A DNA stretch of 64,000 bases from Okeania sp. KiyG1 (lineage in GTDB: Bacteria; Cyanobacteriota; Cyanobacteriia; Cyanobacteriales; Microcoleaceae), in the NCBI RefSeq assembly GCF_014132355.1, contig NZ_BLZO01000011.1:62001-126000 (forward strand), read 5' to 3'. The notes beneath the pieces were generated by a model. It was not told the DNA's origin. It saw only the letters and a program-made list of their open reading frames with translations, and did no database searches. Shown here piece after piece: positions 28,673 through 38,351 of the stretch. The first letter of the stretch is position 1. Each line of letters begins with the position of its first letter. Position numbers and translations under genes: made by a program.

Positions 28673-30151
28673 ATGCTTACTAAAGATAAACAACAAACAA
28701 AACAAAATTGGAAACAAATAGCCAAACAATTTGAAGCAGTTGTAGGCAAAAAAGGCGTAGTTCAACGCAAAGAAGAATTATTAGTATATGAATGTGATGG
28801 TCTAGCTAGCTATCGTCAACGTCCCGCATTAGTAGTATTACCACGCACTACTGAACAAGTCGCAGAAGCAGTAAAAATATGCGATCGCTTGAATATTCCT
28901 TGGCTTCCTAGAGGTGCAGGAACTGGTCTTTCTGGAGGAGCATTACCAATAGAAAATTGTGTTTTAATTGTCACTTCATTAATGCAGAAAATCCTGAAAA
29001 TAGACTTAGAAAATCAACAAGTTGTTGTACAACCAGGAATTATTAATAATTGGGTAACACAAGCAGTTAGTGGAGCTGGTTTTTATTATGCTCCTGACCC
29101 TTCTAGTCAAATTATTTGTTCTATTGGTGGGAATATTGCCGAAAATTCTGGGGGTGTTCATTGTCTCAAATATGGTGTGACAACTAATCATGTTTTAGGG
29201 TTAAAAATAGTTACTCCCGAAGGTTCAATAGTTGATATTGGCGGACAAATTCCAGAGATGCCTGGTTATGATTTAACAGGTTTATTTGTAGGTTCCGAAG
29301 GTACCCTGGGAATAGCTACAGAAATTACTCTCAGAATCCTCAAATCTCCTGAATCAGTTTGCGTGCTTTTAGCAGGATTTCCTAATATTGAATCTACCGG
29401 ACAAACTGTGTCAGATATTATCAGTTCTGGCATTATTCCTGGGGGGATGGAAATTATGGATAATTTCAGTATTAATGCTGTGGAAGATGTGGTCAAAACC
29501 AATCTATATCCGCGAAATGCTGCTGCTGTTTTATTAGTAGAATTAGACGGTTTAGAAGTAGAAGTTGAACAAAACAAAAAGCGCATCAAAGAAATATGCG
29601 AAAAAAATGGAGCTATAGAAATAACTACTGCTCATGAACCAGAAAAACGGATGAAGTTATGGAAAGGACGGAAAGCTGCTTTTGCTGCTGCTGGTAATAT
29701 TAGTAAAAATTACTATGTACAAGATGGAGTAATTCCTCGGACAAAAATGGCTTATGTTTTAGGTGAAATTGAAGGAATTAGTCAAAAATATGGTTATCGT
29801 ATTGCTAATGTATTTCATGCCGGGGATGGGAATCTTCACCCGTTAGTTTTATATGATGATGCTGTTGAAGGTGCTTTTGAAACTGTGGAAGAAATAGGTG
29901 GAGAAATTCTCAAGATTTGCGTAGAAGTTGGTGGTAGTTTATCTGGAGAACATGGCATTGGTTCAGATAAGAAATGTTATATGTCTTTAATGTTTAATGA
30001 GACAGATTTAGAAACGATGCAATGGGTAAGGAGTGTTTTTAATCCCAAGGGTTTAGCTAATCCTGAAAAAATATTTCCTACACCTAGAACTTGTGGAGAG
30101 TCTGCTAATATTCAGCAGGTTAAACAGTTTCAGGGAGCAGAAGTTTTTTAA
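28673..30151 (+). CDS. glcD: Glycolate oxidase/dehydrogenase subunit GlcD
   Basis: The 492-residue FAD-linked oxidoreductase oxidises glycolate (or D-lactate) in the photorespiratory salvage route. The FAD-binding half has PWLPRGAGTGLSGGALPIEN, IGGNIAENSGGVHCLKYGVT and GLFVGSEGTLGIATEITLRI. The C-terminal FAD-oxidase half has YVQDGVIPRTKM, NVFHAGDGNLHPLVLYDD and SGEHGIGSDKK. Length is normal and no break is visible. The other Glc subunits are not nearby, as usual in cyanobacteria. An isolated gene with MITEs on both sides. Confidence 0.93.
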   Translation: MLTKDKQQTKQNWKQIAKQFEAVVGKKGVVQRKEELLVYECDGLASYRQRPALVVLPRTTEQVAEAVKICDRLNIPWLPRGAGTGLSGGALPIENCVLIVTSLMQKILKIDLENQQVVVQPGIINNWVTQAVSGAGFYYAPDPSSQIICSIGGNIAENSGGVHCLKYGVTTNHVLGLKIVTPEGSIVDIGGQIPEMPGYDLTGLFVGSEGTLGIATEITLRILKSPESVCVLLAGFPNIESTGQTVSDIISSGIIPGGMEIMDNFSINAVEDVVKTNLYPRNAAAVLLVELDGLEVEVEQNKKRIKEICEKNGAIEITTAHEPEKRMKLWKGRKAAFAAAGNISKNYYVQDGVIPRTKMAYVLGEIEGISQKYGYRIANVFHAGDGNLHPLVLYDDAVEGAFETVEEIGGEILKICVEVGGSLSGEHGIGSDKKCYMSLMFNETDLETMQWVRSVFNPKGLANPEKIFPTPRTCGESANIQQVKQFQGAEVF

Positions 30152-30167
30152 ATTTTATTTGCCCTAA

Positions 30168-30529
30168 TTAGGGTTTGCTGAAAAAGTCTTTTAACCCACC
30201 CCTAACCCCTTCCAACCCACCCTAACCCCTCCCAGGAGGGGAAGGTAGGAGACAACCCACCCCTAACCCCTCCCAACCCACCCTAACCCCTCCCAGGAGG
30301 AAGGTAGGAGACAACCCACCCTAACCCCTCCCAGGAGGGGAAGACAGGAGAAATGGAAATTATAGAGGAGGTAGGAGGAAGAATAATCCCTTGATTATTC
30401 TGCGCAACTATGAGCCTAAAATGCTAATTTTTTGAACCATTACAACCATTAAGGCTAGACTTTTTTCAACTAAAAAATGCGCTCAACCTTTATATGTCAA
30501 TGCTTTTAGATTTAATCAGCAAACCCTAA
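30168..30529. repeat. MITE-like element, TTAGGGTTTGCTGA family
   Basis: Begins TTAGGGTTTGCTGAAAAAGT and ends AATCAGCAAACCCTAA. The left half contains five runs of ACCCACC(C)CTAACCCCTCC with CCAGGAGG palindromes. The right half contains the conserved AAAAATGCGCTCAACCTTT block shared with 37285-37532. Confidence 0.75.
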
Positions 30530-31141
30530 TTATAAATATTTTCTAGTGACTAAATCAAAAAACTGTAGATGAAGATAGAGGCTATAAAACATCTTTTTTG
30601 TGACGGCAAGTTAGCGTTACTTTTAGAGAAGGGGAGTATGATCTAGCGATAAATTTTCCACTTCCTACTTCCTCTTTATTTTTCAGTCAGATTACACATA
30701 AATATCAACCCCATCTTTATTTTAAATAGATATCAAATGGGTTCTATAAACCTCCTAGTTAACATCTTCCTTCTCTACTCATGCGTATGTCACAATAAGA
30801 CAATGCAATACAAGTGTGCTTCAGGCGAAAGAAAAAAAATCCTTTTAGCCAATTCTCTTCTTTATAAGAAGAGGTAATTATTAATTATTAATTGTTAATT
30901 ATTAGGCGAAAATACTCTGAAGGTAAGAATTTCACCATATCTTTGACTTCCCAATATAAATTTTTGTACTCTTCATCCAACCGCCATAAGCAAGTCTACT
31001 TAATAGCCGCCAATAAAGCAAAGAATCTCCCATTAAAACTGTGTTTGGTTAATGAGAGATTATTAAAGTATTGCGGTTAGATATTCTTTTTGGCCTGTGG
31101 AAATAGGACTTTAAACCCAAATTTTGGGTCTATCCTAGTTA
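30530..31141. repeat. Intergenic region with a miniature IS605-end remnant
   Basis: A partial miniature element at about 30827-30905 has CAATTCTCTTC...GAAGAGGTAATTATT. A short hairpin ACCCAAATTTTGGGT at about 31114-31128, next to GGACTTTAAACCC, lies just behind the downstream CC-tailed gene and may act as its terminator. The small plus-strand ORF at 30892-31080 has no recognisable features. Confidence 0.45.
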
Positions 31142-31783
31142 CTAAGAACAACAGCAAGGAATATATGAATTAGGAGGTGTATAATTACTATTATCTCGGT
31201 TGTTAAGCCAGTTTGATAATTCTTCTTTTGTGAGTGTTGCTTCACTAAATTGTGGGCAAGGTGGAAAGGCAATCATTACTGTCAAAACATTAGGACTATT
31301 TGGAGTAGGATCTTGAATAGACCCATTAGCAATAGTAGCATCAGTTTTAAATACTACTATGCCAGACTCAATGTCATGCTTATTAAAAAGTGGAAAGTTA
31401 TAAAGACCTTTGCTTTCATCCTTAACGTCAGCAAAAACTTTACTCAAAAATTCACCGTATATAGTCTTGTCTTGAGGTTTTGCACCCATTAATTTTGCCA
31501 AAGAAGGCAATTTATCTGTAGAAGTATGGTTTTCTAACTTATCAAAATTTTTTGTAGGGTTTTGAAACCAGTGTCTAGCTTGTTTGGCCAAAGGATCTGA
31601 TTCTGCATATAACCATATATAGGAAATAATTTGAGAAATCATCTTTGTTCGAGTCAGTGCATGTCGCAGAAATGAACCTTGAAATAGTTTGTCAGAGTTT
31701 GAGTTTTCTAACAATTGGTTTTCAGCTAACTCTGAAGACTTTTGCCGATCGCTTACACGCAAATTTTCGGGCGATAATACCAT
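31142..31783 (-). CDS. CC-tailed protein A: candidate large precursor ending YIPCCCS
   Basis: The 213-residue protein ends PPNSYIPCCCS. Residues about 41-58 (HALTRTKMISQIISYIWL) and 166-192 (NVLTVMIAFPPCPQFS ... LTKEELSNWL) have counterparts in the 32236-33273 product, which ends YPYLPMSCCT. Clustered Cys/Ser/Thr at the extreme C-terminus is what azole-forming cyclodehydratases act on, and such an enzyme is coded 3 kb away. The ISQIISYIWL helix also vaguely recalls the AW-containing helix of nitrile-hydratase-like leader peptides. That it is a modified precursor is inference; it could equally be a metal-binding tail. The ATG at 31783 follows TAGGTTG. Confidence 0.6.
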   Translation of the reverse strand: MVLSPENLRVSDRQKSSELAENQLLENSNSDKLFQGSFLRHALTRTKMISQIISYIWLYAESDPLAKQARHWFQNPTKNFDKLENHTSTDKLPSLAKLMGAKPQDKTIYGEFLSKVFADVKDESKGLYNFPLFNKHDIESGIVVFKTDATIANGSIQDPTPNSPNVLTVMIAFPPCPQFSEATLTKEELSNWLNNRDNSNYTPPNSYIPCCCS

Positions 31784-31942
31784 AGTGCAACCTACCTAAT
31801 AGTCTTTTATTAAAGTTGAAAAATCTTTTCTCTAAAAGAGTCTGAAATTTTTAGTTTAATGATACCAGTTCTCCAAAAAAGGAGAAAGGTATTTAGACTA
31901 TATCCTAGCAAATTGAAACCTGCAAATTTTACCTCAAACTCC

Positions 31943-32157
31943 TCAAACTTTATAGAAACATTTAGGATTATCCCAAACAATCTTTTTAACTATCTCCTGA
32001 GATAAGTTTCCCTCAAGTTCAACAACATTTTTCACAATATCTGGCTGACGATAAATATGTGGATAATCTGAGCCAAATGTTAAATTATCAGACCCAATAA
32101 ATTCAATTATCCCAGAAAGATAAGCTTCAGATGGGTCAGCCGCAATATAACATTGAC
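31943..32157 (-). pseudogene. Amidohydrolase-family C-terminal remnant
   Basis: The minus strand reads CQCYIAADPSEAYLSGIIEF then IGSDNLTFGSDYPHIYRQPD and VWDNPKCFYKV before a stop. FGSDYPH is the metal/active-site motif near the C-terminus of amidohydrolase 2 (TIM-barrel, decarboxylase-like) proteins. Only about 70 residues remain and there is no start, so it is a truncated gene. It lies between the two CC-tailed genes on the same strand. Confidence 0.65.
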
Positions 32158-32235
32158 AGTGACAATATTATCGTCAGGCGATCGAGTGAAGTTTACCACT
32201 TTGCTTACTTATGACTCATTTTTTTAAGGCTTAAT

Positions 32236-33273
32236 TTAAGTACAACAACTCATTGGTAAATAAGGATAGGGAGGTAAAACATATTCTATATGAATACCAT
32301 CTTTTGAGTTCCACTTTTTCTTTGCAAATGGGAATTCTGTAGATTTTGGTTTCCGTACTATATCTTGTGAATATGCCCAATTTTTGATAGTATCGGCAGT
32401 TAGTATGGGTTGAAATAGTCCATCGTCATCGCAATCTGCCTTTTCTACTACATTAGGACGTTGAGGATAAGGAATAAACACTCTATAGAAAGGAGGTTGA
32501 TTCTTTCCTACCTGCTGAATGTCTTCCATAGTCCCTACAAAGCTGTTCCAAACGACCTGAATACTGTATAAACAAGACGCTTCATAAGTAGACATAATGG
32601 GACTCTTTAATACTTCTATATATCGATCGCCTTTTTTGTAATAAGCTTGTCCACAAAACAACAAATTCAAACAGATATTTCGCCAACTTTCTTGATTTTT
32701 CTTGATAATCATTTGACGGTCAGATTTAGTTGCTGAAGATTCAGACTTAGTACGATCTGGCGGTCTATTAGCACTCAGAAATAGTTTCCTAATAATCTTT
32801 AATGCTAATACTTTCTCTTCTTTTATTTCAGCCTCTTGGTTACTACTAATTTTTGGGTCTACTAATGATGTCTTTTCATCAATGGTAGCCTCTATTTGAT
32901 CGTCCCTGAGCCATGTCTCAGCAATCAATTGAGATAATTTTCTAGCTGCCAGAAGCCTCCGCAAAGCATGATATTGATTGATGAACATCTTATCATCTAT
33001 GCTTTTTTTCTTAAACTTCATCACTGCCTTCATGTCTAATCCCTCATGGGGAAAATTGTCTATTTTTTCATTTCCTATTCCTGGCAACTTTTCTTTTAAA
33101 TATTTTTTAGTTCCTGTATATACTGTTGTTTTGATTCCGAGATGAGAGTTATCATCTTCTTCCACTAAAAGAATTTGGTATTGAAAATTTTCCCCTGAGA
33201 TAAATTTGGGGATAGAACTTCATATCCAGATAATTTTTGATTATTAGTGCTATCTAAATCGAAAGGCATCATA
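32236..33273 (-). CDS. CC-tailed protein B: candidate large precursor ending YLPMSCCT (one frameshift)
   Basis: From ATG 33273 the frame reads MMPFDLDSTNNQKLSGYEVL and then breaks near 33202-33207. Adding one T gives PNFISGENFQYQILLVEEDD and runs on in the 309-codon ORF to about 345 residues. Shared blocks with protein A: HALRRLLAARKLSQLIAETW, FYRVFIPYPQRP, LTADTIKNW and the tail PPYPYLPMSCCT. The interior is lysine-rich and charged, so most of the protein is probably a folded or helical carrier. A miniature IS605-end element abuts its start. The role as substrate of the nearby cyclodehydratase is inference. Confidence 0.55.
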
Positions 33274-33284
33274 AATCTTACCGA

Positions 33285-33405
33285 ATAATTAAGGTTTAAA
33301 GCCTCTCCTTTAAAGGAGAAACAAGAAAAAACTTTCCTTTTATTCAATCCTCTTCCTTTTAGGGAGAGGTAATTATTAATTATTAATTATTAATTATTAA
33401 TTGTT
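33285..33405. mobile_element. Miniature IS605-end element upstream of a CC-tailed gene
   Basis: About 118 bp: TTAAGGTTTAAAGCCTCTCC...GGAG at one end, CAATCCTCTTCCTTTTAGGGAGAGG at the other, then four ATTAATT units. It is the clearest copy of the family, nearly colinear with the nested copy at 11697-11812. Its left end is about 12 bp from the ATG at 33273. Confidence 0.65.
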
Positions 33406-33576
33406 TAATACCTCCTCAAATTGTTATTTAATCATCTAAAAAGACCAGTCATTTCAGCTATCAGTTATCAAAATAATTGGGTCGTGCAACCTCACCTTTT
33501 AAGGCCAAATATTTTTAGAGGTTTGCTCAAATCACCGTAATAACTTCTGACTTCTGACTTCTGACTTCTGACTTCG

Positions 33577-34350
33577 TTAACCTTTCTGCTGACGACGCAA
33601 ACTAGCCATTGCTAAACTCACAACACCAACAGAAAATAGTGACATAGAAACTGGTTCTGGCACTGTTGCTAATTCATCTGCCAATCCTTCTCCTATAATC
33701 ACATCCCCTAGTTTAACTTGAAATGCTAGTTCCGAACGATGGGGAGCTGGGTTATCTTTATCTTTAAGGTCTCTAGGATCTCCAGTCCAAGTCATAGTTG
33801 TTGTACCCGTCAATGTGAAACTCTCCTCTAGATCGGTTAACCATAAATATTGGGAACTATTCCAATAATCACATCCTTCAGAGCAGGTAAAACTAGAATT
33901 TTCCGCGATCGCCTGACCATTTAGGATTAGATTATCTACCACAACACTATTATCTTGTTTACGAGCTGTTGTGCGGATAAATAAATCGTTTAAAGTATCT
34001 GTAATACTGTATTCCAAAGTTTTTCCACCAATTTCGTAGGTTAGTGTACCGTCATCGAATGTCAGAGTAAAATCTTCTCCTTGTCCGTTTACCCAATCAA
34101 AGGAACGGTACTCAGTGGGAACTATTTGATGGCCATTTTCATTATCGTAATGGATGTTAAATTCATGTTCTGCTGCTCCTGATAGATCCCCAATTCGTCC
34201 CTCTGCAGCAACATCTATTGTTGCACCTAGTTTATTAAAATCTGCTTCGCCATTGATAACACCTCCTAGAGTAAAAGCATTTGCTGAAACTGGCGCTCCC
34301 AAAAATCCGACCGCTGCTGCTAATGCTAGGAATGATGTGTACTTATTCAT
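33577..34350 (-). CDS. PEP-CTERM sorted exported protein
   Basis: The 257-residue protein has a signal peptide (MNKYTSFLALAAAVGFLGAP then VSANAF) and a C-terminal PEP-CTERM tripartite signal: VPEP, the hydrophobic segment MSLFSVGVVSLAMASL and the basic end RRQQKG. Family members are exported, cut and anchored or released by an exosortase, usually in organisms with extracellular polysaccharide. The middle is beta-rich with a single CSEGC pair; no enzymatic domain is apparent. Divergent from the cyclodehydratase. A run of TGACTTC repeats follows its stop. Confidence 0.85.
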   Translation of the reverse strand: MNKYTSFLALAAAVGFLGAPVSANAFTLGGVINGEADFNKLGATIDVAAEGRIGDLSGAAEHEFNIHYDNENGHQIVPTEYRSFDWVNGQGEDFTLTFDDGTLTYEIGGKTLEYSITDTLNDLFIRTTARKQDNSVVVDNLILNGQAIAENSSFTCSEGCDYWNSSQYLWLTDLEESFTLTGTTTMTWTGDPRDLKDKDNPAPHRSELAFQVKLGDVIIGEGLADELATVPEPVSMSLFSVGVVSLAMASLRRQQKG

Positions 34351-34977
34351 CTACTTTGCTCCTTGACCCTCTTGTTTTTCTACAATTCCAATCTAAGCTA
34401 CTAAGAAGCCGATCCGCCACTAAAATAGTAATAATTTACACAATCTTTAAGGTAAGTGAGGAGCTTAAGTATTAATAGGTAAAAGCCATAATTATAAGAT
34501 AATCAGCGTATCTGCAAATATACGTGATACTGAGTAATAATTCAATTCATGTATCAGTATTTACTCGTGATTCTCTGTATAGCAGAAGGAAGAAGGAAGA
34601 GGGAAGAAGGAAGAAGGAAGAAGGAAGAGGGAAGAGGGAAGAAGGAAAAGTATTATTACACAGGACTTACGCAGAGACTCTATATATAGAGAGGGCGAAT
34701 GCCATTACCCCCTACAGATGGTGGTTTGACAGTCAATTTGCGTAAGTCCTGATTACAATTGATAACTGATAACTGAATAACTGAAATGACCCTTGATAGA
34801 ATAAAATTATTTTGGCAAGAAAATTTGACCAAGAAATAAGGTCTCTAGTCTCCCCTTTTAAGGGGATAAAAAAGAAAATTCCAGATTTAAAGTCTCTGAC
34901 TTTCCTAGGTCATGCTGCGCAAACAGTGGTCGGTACTGATAACTGATAACTGTTAACTAATAACTGAAATAATAAAT
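34351..34977. repeat. Divergent promoter region with heptamer repeat and a 91-bp MITE
   Basis: A long (GAAGGAA)n repeat spans about 34582-34648. At 34661-34751 CAGGACTTACGCA and TGCGTAAGTCCTG form 13-bp terminal inverted repeats of a 91-bp element. CTCCCCTTTTAAGGGGA at about 34852 is a lone IS605-type end. Promoters for both flanking genes must lie here, but I cannot pick them out. Confidence 0.6.
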
Positions 34978-37283
34978 ATGCTCAATCAACCTAATTTTAA
35001 TCCCGCTTACTTAGTTGAAACCCTAGAACCAGATACGGTATTTTTCATATCTGAAAGAGAATCTGTCTGTTTACAAGACCCTCTTTATTATCGTTTAGTT
35101 CAGTTAATTGATGGTCAGCGAAATGTTGATGAAATTATCGATATTCTACAATTAGAAATTCTACAAGACCAAGAATTAACACAAGAAAATCCTAATTTTT
35201 TCAAGAGATTCTGAATTTTAGTATTAAAATCCAACAAGCTATATTTCAATTACACAAACAAGGATATCTATTAGAAAACAATGATTTATTACCGTCTAAT
35301 TTAGCTATTCTTTGTCATCATCTCCAGATTCTTCAGTCTCAAGCTAGTCATCAATTACAATCGACTAAAGTTACTGTCAAAACATTAGGTTCGGTAACAG
35401 ATGAAGAATTTATTTCTCTGTTAAAATCTTTTCATATTCAAGTAGCTGAAGACGGAGATTTAACGATTATTCTAACTGACGATTATCTCCATCCTGATTT
35501 AGCTGAATTTAATCAACAAGCTTTAGCCTCTCAAGCTCCTTGGATGTTAATCAAACCATTAGGAACTATTGCTTGGATTGGACCTTTATTCCAACCTAAT
35601 CAAACAGGATGTTGGGATTGTTTTGCCCAACGTTGGCGAGATAATCGACCGATTGAAGAGTTTATTAATAGAAAGAAAGAAGGAGCAAAACTTTTAACTC
35701 CTCCCCTTGGTTTTTCTCAGGCAACAATTCAAACAACTTTAAATATAGCTGCGACAGAAATTTTTAAATGGATTATCCAAAAAGGCAATCCTAGATTAGT
35801 AGGAAATCTGATTACTTATGACCATCTAACTCTACAAACTCAAAACCACATTTTAGTTAAACGTCCTCAATGTCATAGCTGCGGAAATGTATTTAATAAA
35901 CAACCTTTACCTGTAGTTTTAGGACATCGAAAAAAAGCCTTTACTGCTGATGGCGGACATCGTTTTTGTTCTCCCGAAGAAACTTTGAGAAAGTATCAAC
36001 ATCATATTAGTCCGATTACAGGTGTTGTACGAGAATTAGCTAAAATTCCCAGTCAAGGATTACTTCATACTTATGTTGCTAAACATCATTTTCGCAATGT
36101 TTTCAACAATTTAGATAGTTTACGGCAAAATATGGGTGGTAGAAGTGCGGGGAAAGGAAGAACCGATAGTCAAGCAAGAGCAAGCGGTTTTTGTGAGGCG
36201 ATCGAACGTTATTCTGGGGTTTTTCAAGGAGATGAAATTAGGGAGCAAGGGAGTTATGAAAAGTTGGTAGAAAAAGCTATTCATCCAAATCAGTGCATGA
36301 TTTTTAGCGAGGAACAATATCAAAATCGAAAAGAGTGGAATGTTGAGTGTAAAGGGTGGTTTCAAAAAGTACCAGAACCTTTTGATGAAACGAGAATAAT
36401 TGATTGGACTCCTGTATGGTCTTTGACAGCTCAAGAGTTTAAATATTTACCTACTTCTTACTGTTACTATGGTTATCCTGAATCTGATTCTTCTGATTTA
36501 TTAGATTGTTGGTCTGATTCTAATGGTTGTGCTGCGGGAAATACGATAGAGGAGGCAATTTTACAAGGTTTTATGGAGTTGGTAGAAAGAGATTGTGTGG
36601 CTTTATGGTGGTACAATCGGTTGTCAACACCTCAAGTGGATTTAGACAGTTTTGACCAGCCTTATTTTCAGCAGTTAAAACAATATTATCAAAGTCTGAA
36701 TCGGGATTTATGGGTGTTAGATATTACGAGCGATTTGAATATTCCTTGTTTTGCTGCTATTAGTCCTAGAAAGGATAGAGAGGTAGAAGATATTGTATTG
36801 GGATATGGGGCGCATTTTGACCCAGAAATTGCTATTAGTCGAGCGTTGACTGAGGCGAATCAAATATTGCCTAATGTAGTATCTTTTCAGGAGGATGGCA
36901 CAACGAATTATCCCCCTTCTGCTGATGTATTAGCTCTTAAATGGTGGCAAACCGCAACTTTAATTAATCAACCTTATTTGGTTCCTAATAATGAAGTTAT
37001 TGCTAAAAAAAGTAGTGATTATTTTCAATTAGCTAGTGACGACCTATTAGAAGATGTTAAATTGTGTCAGCAAATTGTTGAGAAAAATGATATGGAACTA
37101 TTAGTATTAGACCAGACTCGTAGTGATGTTGGGTTGAGGGTAGCTAAGGTCATTGTTCCAGGAATGCGTCATATGTGGAAGCGATTAGGGTTAGGAAGAT
37201 TATATGATGTTCCGGTTAAAATGGGATGGTTGAAAGAGTCTTTAAAGGAAGAGGAATTAAATCCTTTTCCTATGTGGATGTAA
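34978..37283 (+). CDS. Fused E1-like / YcaO cyclodehydratase (TOMM azole synthase), one frameshift
   Basis: Reading through one break (a missing T at about 35199-35205, PNFF then QEILNF) gives about 768 residues. Order: winged-helix leader-binding region (1-90, LVETLEPDTVFFISERESVC), E1/ThiF-like part with the zinc cysteines CWDC and CHSC (about 212-302), and a complete YcaO domain with FCEAIERYSG, GNTIEEAILQGFMELVERD and TEANQIL, ending NPFPMWM, a variant of the usual PxPxP tail. Such SagC-SagD/PatD fusions use ATP to turn Cys/Ser/Thr of a precursor into azolines. No dehydrogenase, protease or exporter is nearby. The two CC-tailed proteins are the obvious substrate candidates. Confidence 0.85.
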
Positions 37284-37284
37284 A

Positions 37285-37532
<248 letters not shown>

Positions 37533-37637
37533 ATAATTTTTAATAATATTATGTCAGGAGTCAGGAGAGAAGAAGGAAGTTTTTGTTCGCGTTTGCGTAG
37601 TATTCCGTAGGAAAGTGGAACGAAGTTCTATTGCTAA

Positions 37638-37862
37638 TTAGGGTTTGCTGAAAAAGTATTTTGGTATGGGGTAGGAGTCAGGAGTCAGGAGGAATTTAGA
37701 GGAGGTAGTCGGATATTTTATCCCTTGATTTTTCTGCAATTATTCTTCCTTTTATTCTAACTTTTTGGTCGCTAAAGCTGAAAAAGTTGCACTCTTTTTC
37801 GCTGTAAAAAAGCTAAAACTTTTACCTGTCAATCCTTTTAAATTTAATCAGCAAGCTCTAAT
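37638..37862. repeat. MITE-like element, TTAGGGTTTGCTGA family
   Basis: Begins TTAGGGTTTGCTGAAAAAGT and ends AATCAGCAAGCTCTAA. It carries a different interior subtype (GCACTCTTTTTCGCTG), shared with the eroded copy ending at 1748. Confidence 0.7.
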
Positions 37863-38351
37863 TAAACGGACATCATATAAGGTAAGCATTTCCTGCGGAC
37901 TGCTGCGCAAACAGATATTAGCAGTCAGCTATCAGCAAATAATGAATAATTTCTTATAAGCTTAAAGAAGCATAATTTTACAGTAAGTTTTAATTCTATC
38001 CAAATTTATCAATTGCTTTTATCTCTTCCGATGGTCTTTTAGGGGATGAAAATTAAAATATTCCTGATTTGCATTCCGTAGGAAAGTGGAACGGAATTCT
38101 ATCGCTAATTAAACGGACATCATATAAGTTACTTTCATTAAGTTTTAGTCTAGTTAATCACTAAGAAAAAGAGTTTAAGAAAGAGAGTGAACAAGTCTCT
38201 CTTTGTGAGGGGATGAAAATTAAAATACTCCTGATTTTAAGCTACTAACTTCAGGGGATAGTCACTGTTAACTGATAACTGTTAACTGTTAATTGAACAG
38301 AGGAGGCGGACTGAACTCTGTTCTATTGCCTATTCATGCAGCAAAGCCATT
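37863..38351. repeat. Intergenic repeats
   Basis: A palindrome copy GTAAGCATTTCCTGCGGACT lies at 37880. A direct duplication follows: AATTAAACGGACATCATATAAG at about 37860 and 38106, and GGGGATGAAAATTAAAATA at about 38043 and 38212. No gene seen. Confidence 0.5.

Noticed and set aside
30892-31080. Plus-strand ORF of 62 codons
   Set aside because: Starts inside an ATTAATT repeat; no recognisable motif. A decayed transposase piece is possible but unsupported.
33165-33347. Minus-strand ORF of 60 codons starting MNKRKVFSCF
   Set aside because: Its first part is miniature-element sequence; only its second part (from ATG 33273) is real, as the N-terminus of CC-tailed protein B.
33577-34350. PEP-CTERM protein as the azole precursor
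   Set aside because: Its only cysteines are in a mid-protein CSEGC and the C-terminus is a standard sorting signal, so it does not look like a cyclodehydratase substrate.
34524-34745. Plus-strand ORF of 73 codons rich in KKEEGR
   Set aside because: Translation of a GAAGGAA simple repeat plus the 91-bp MITE.
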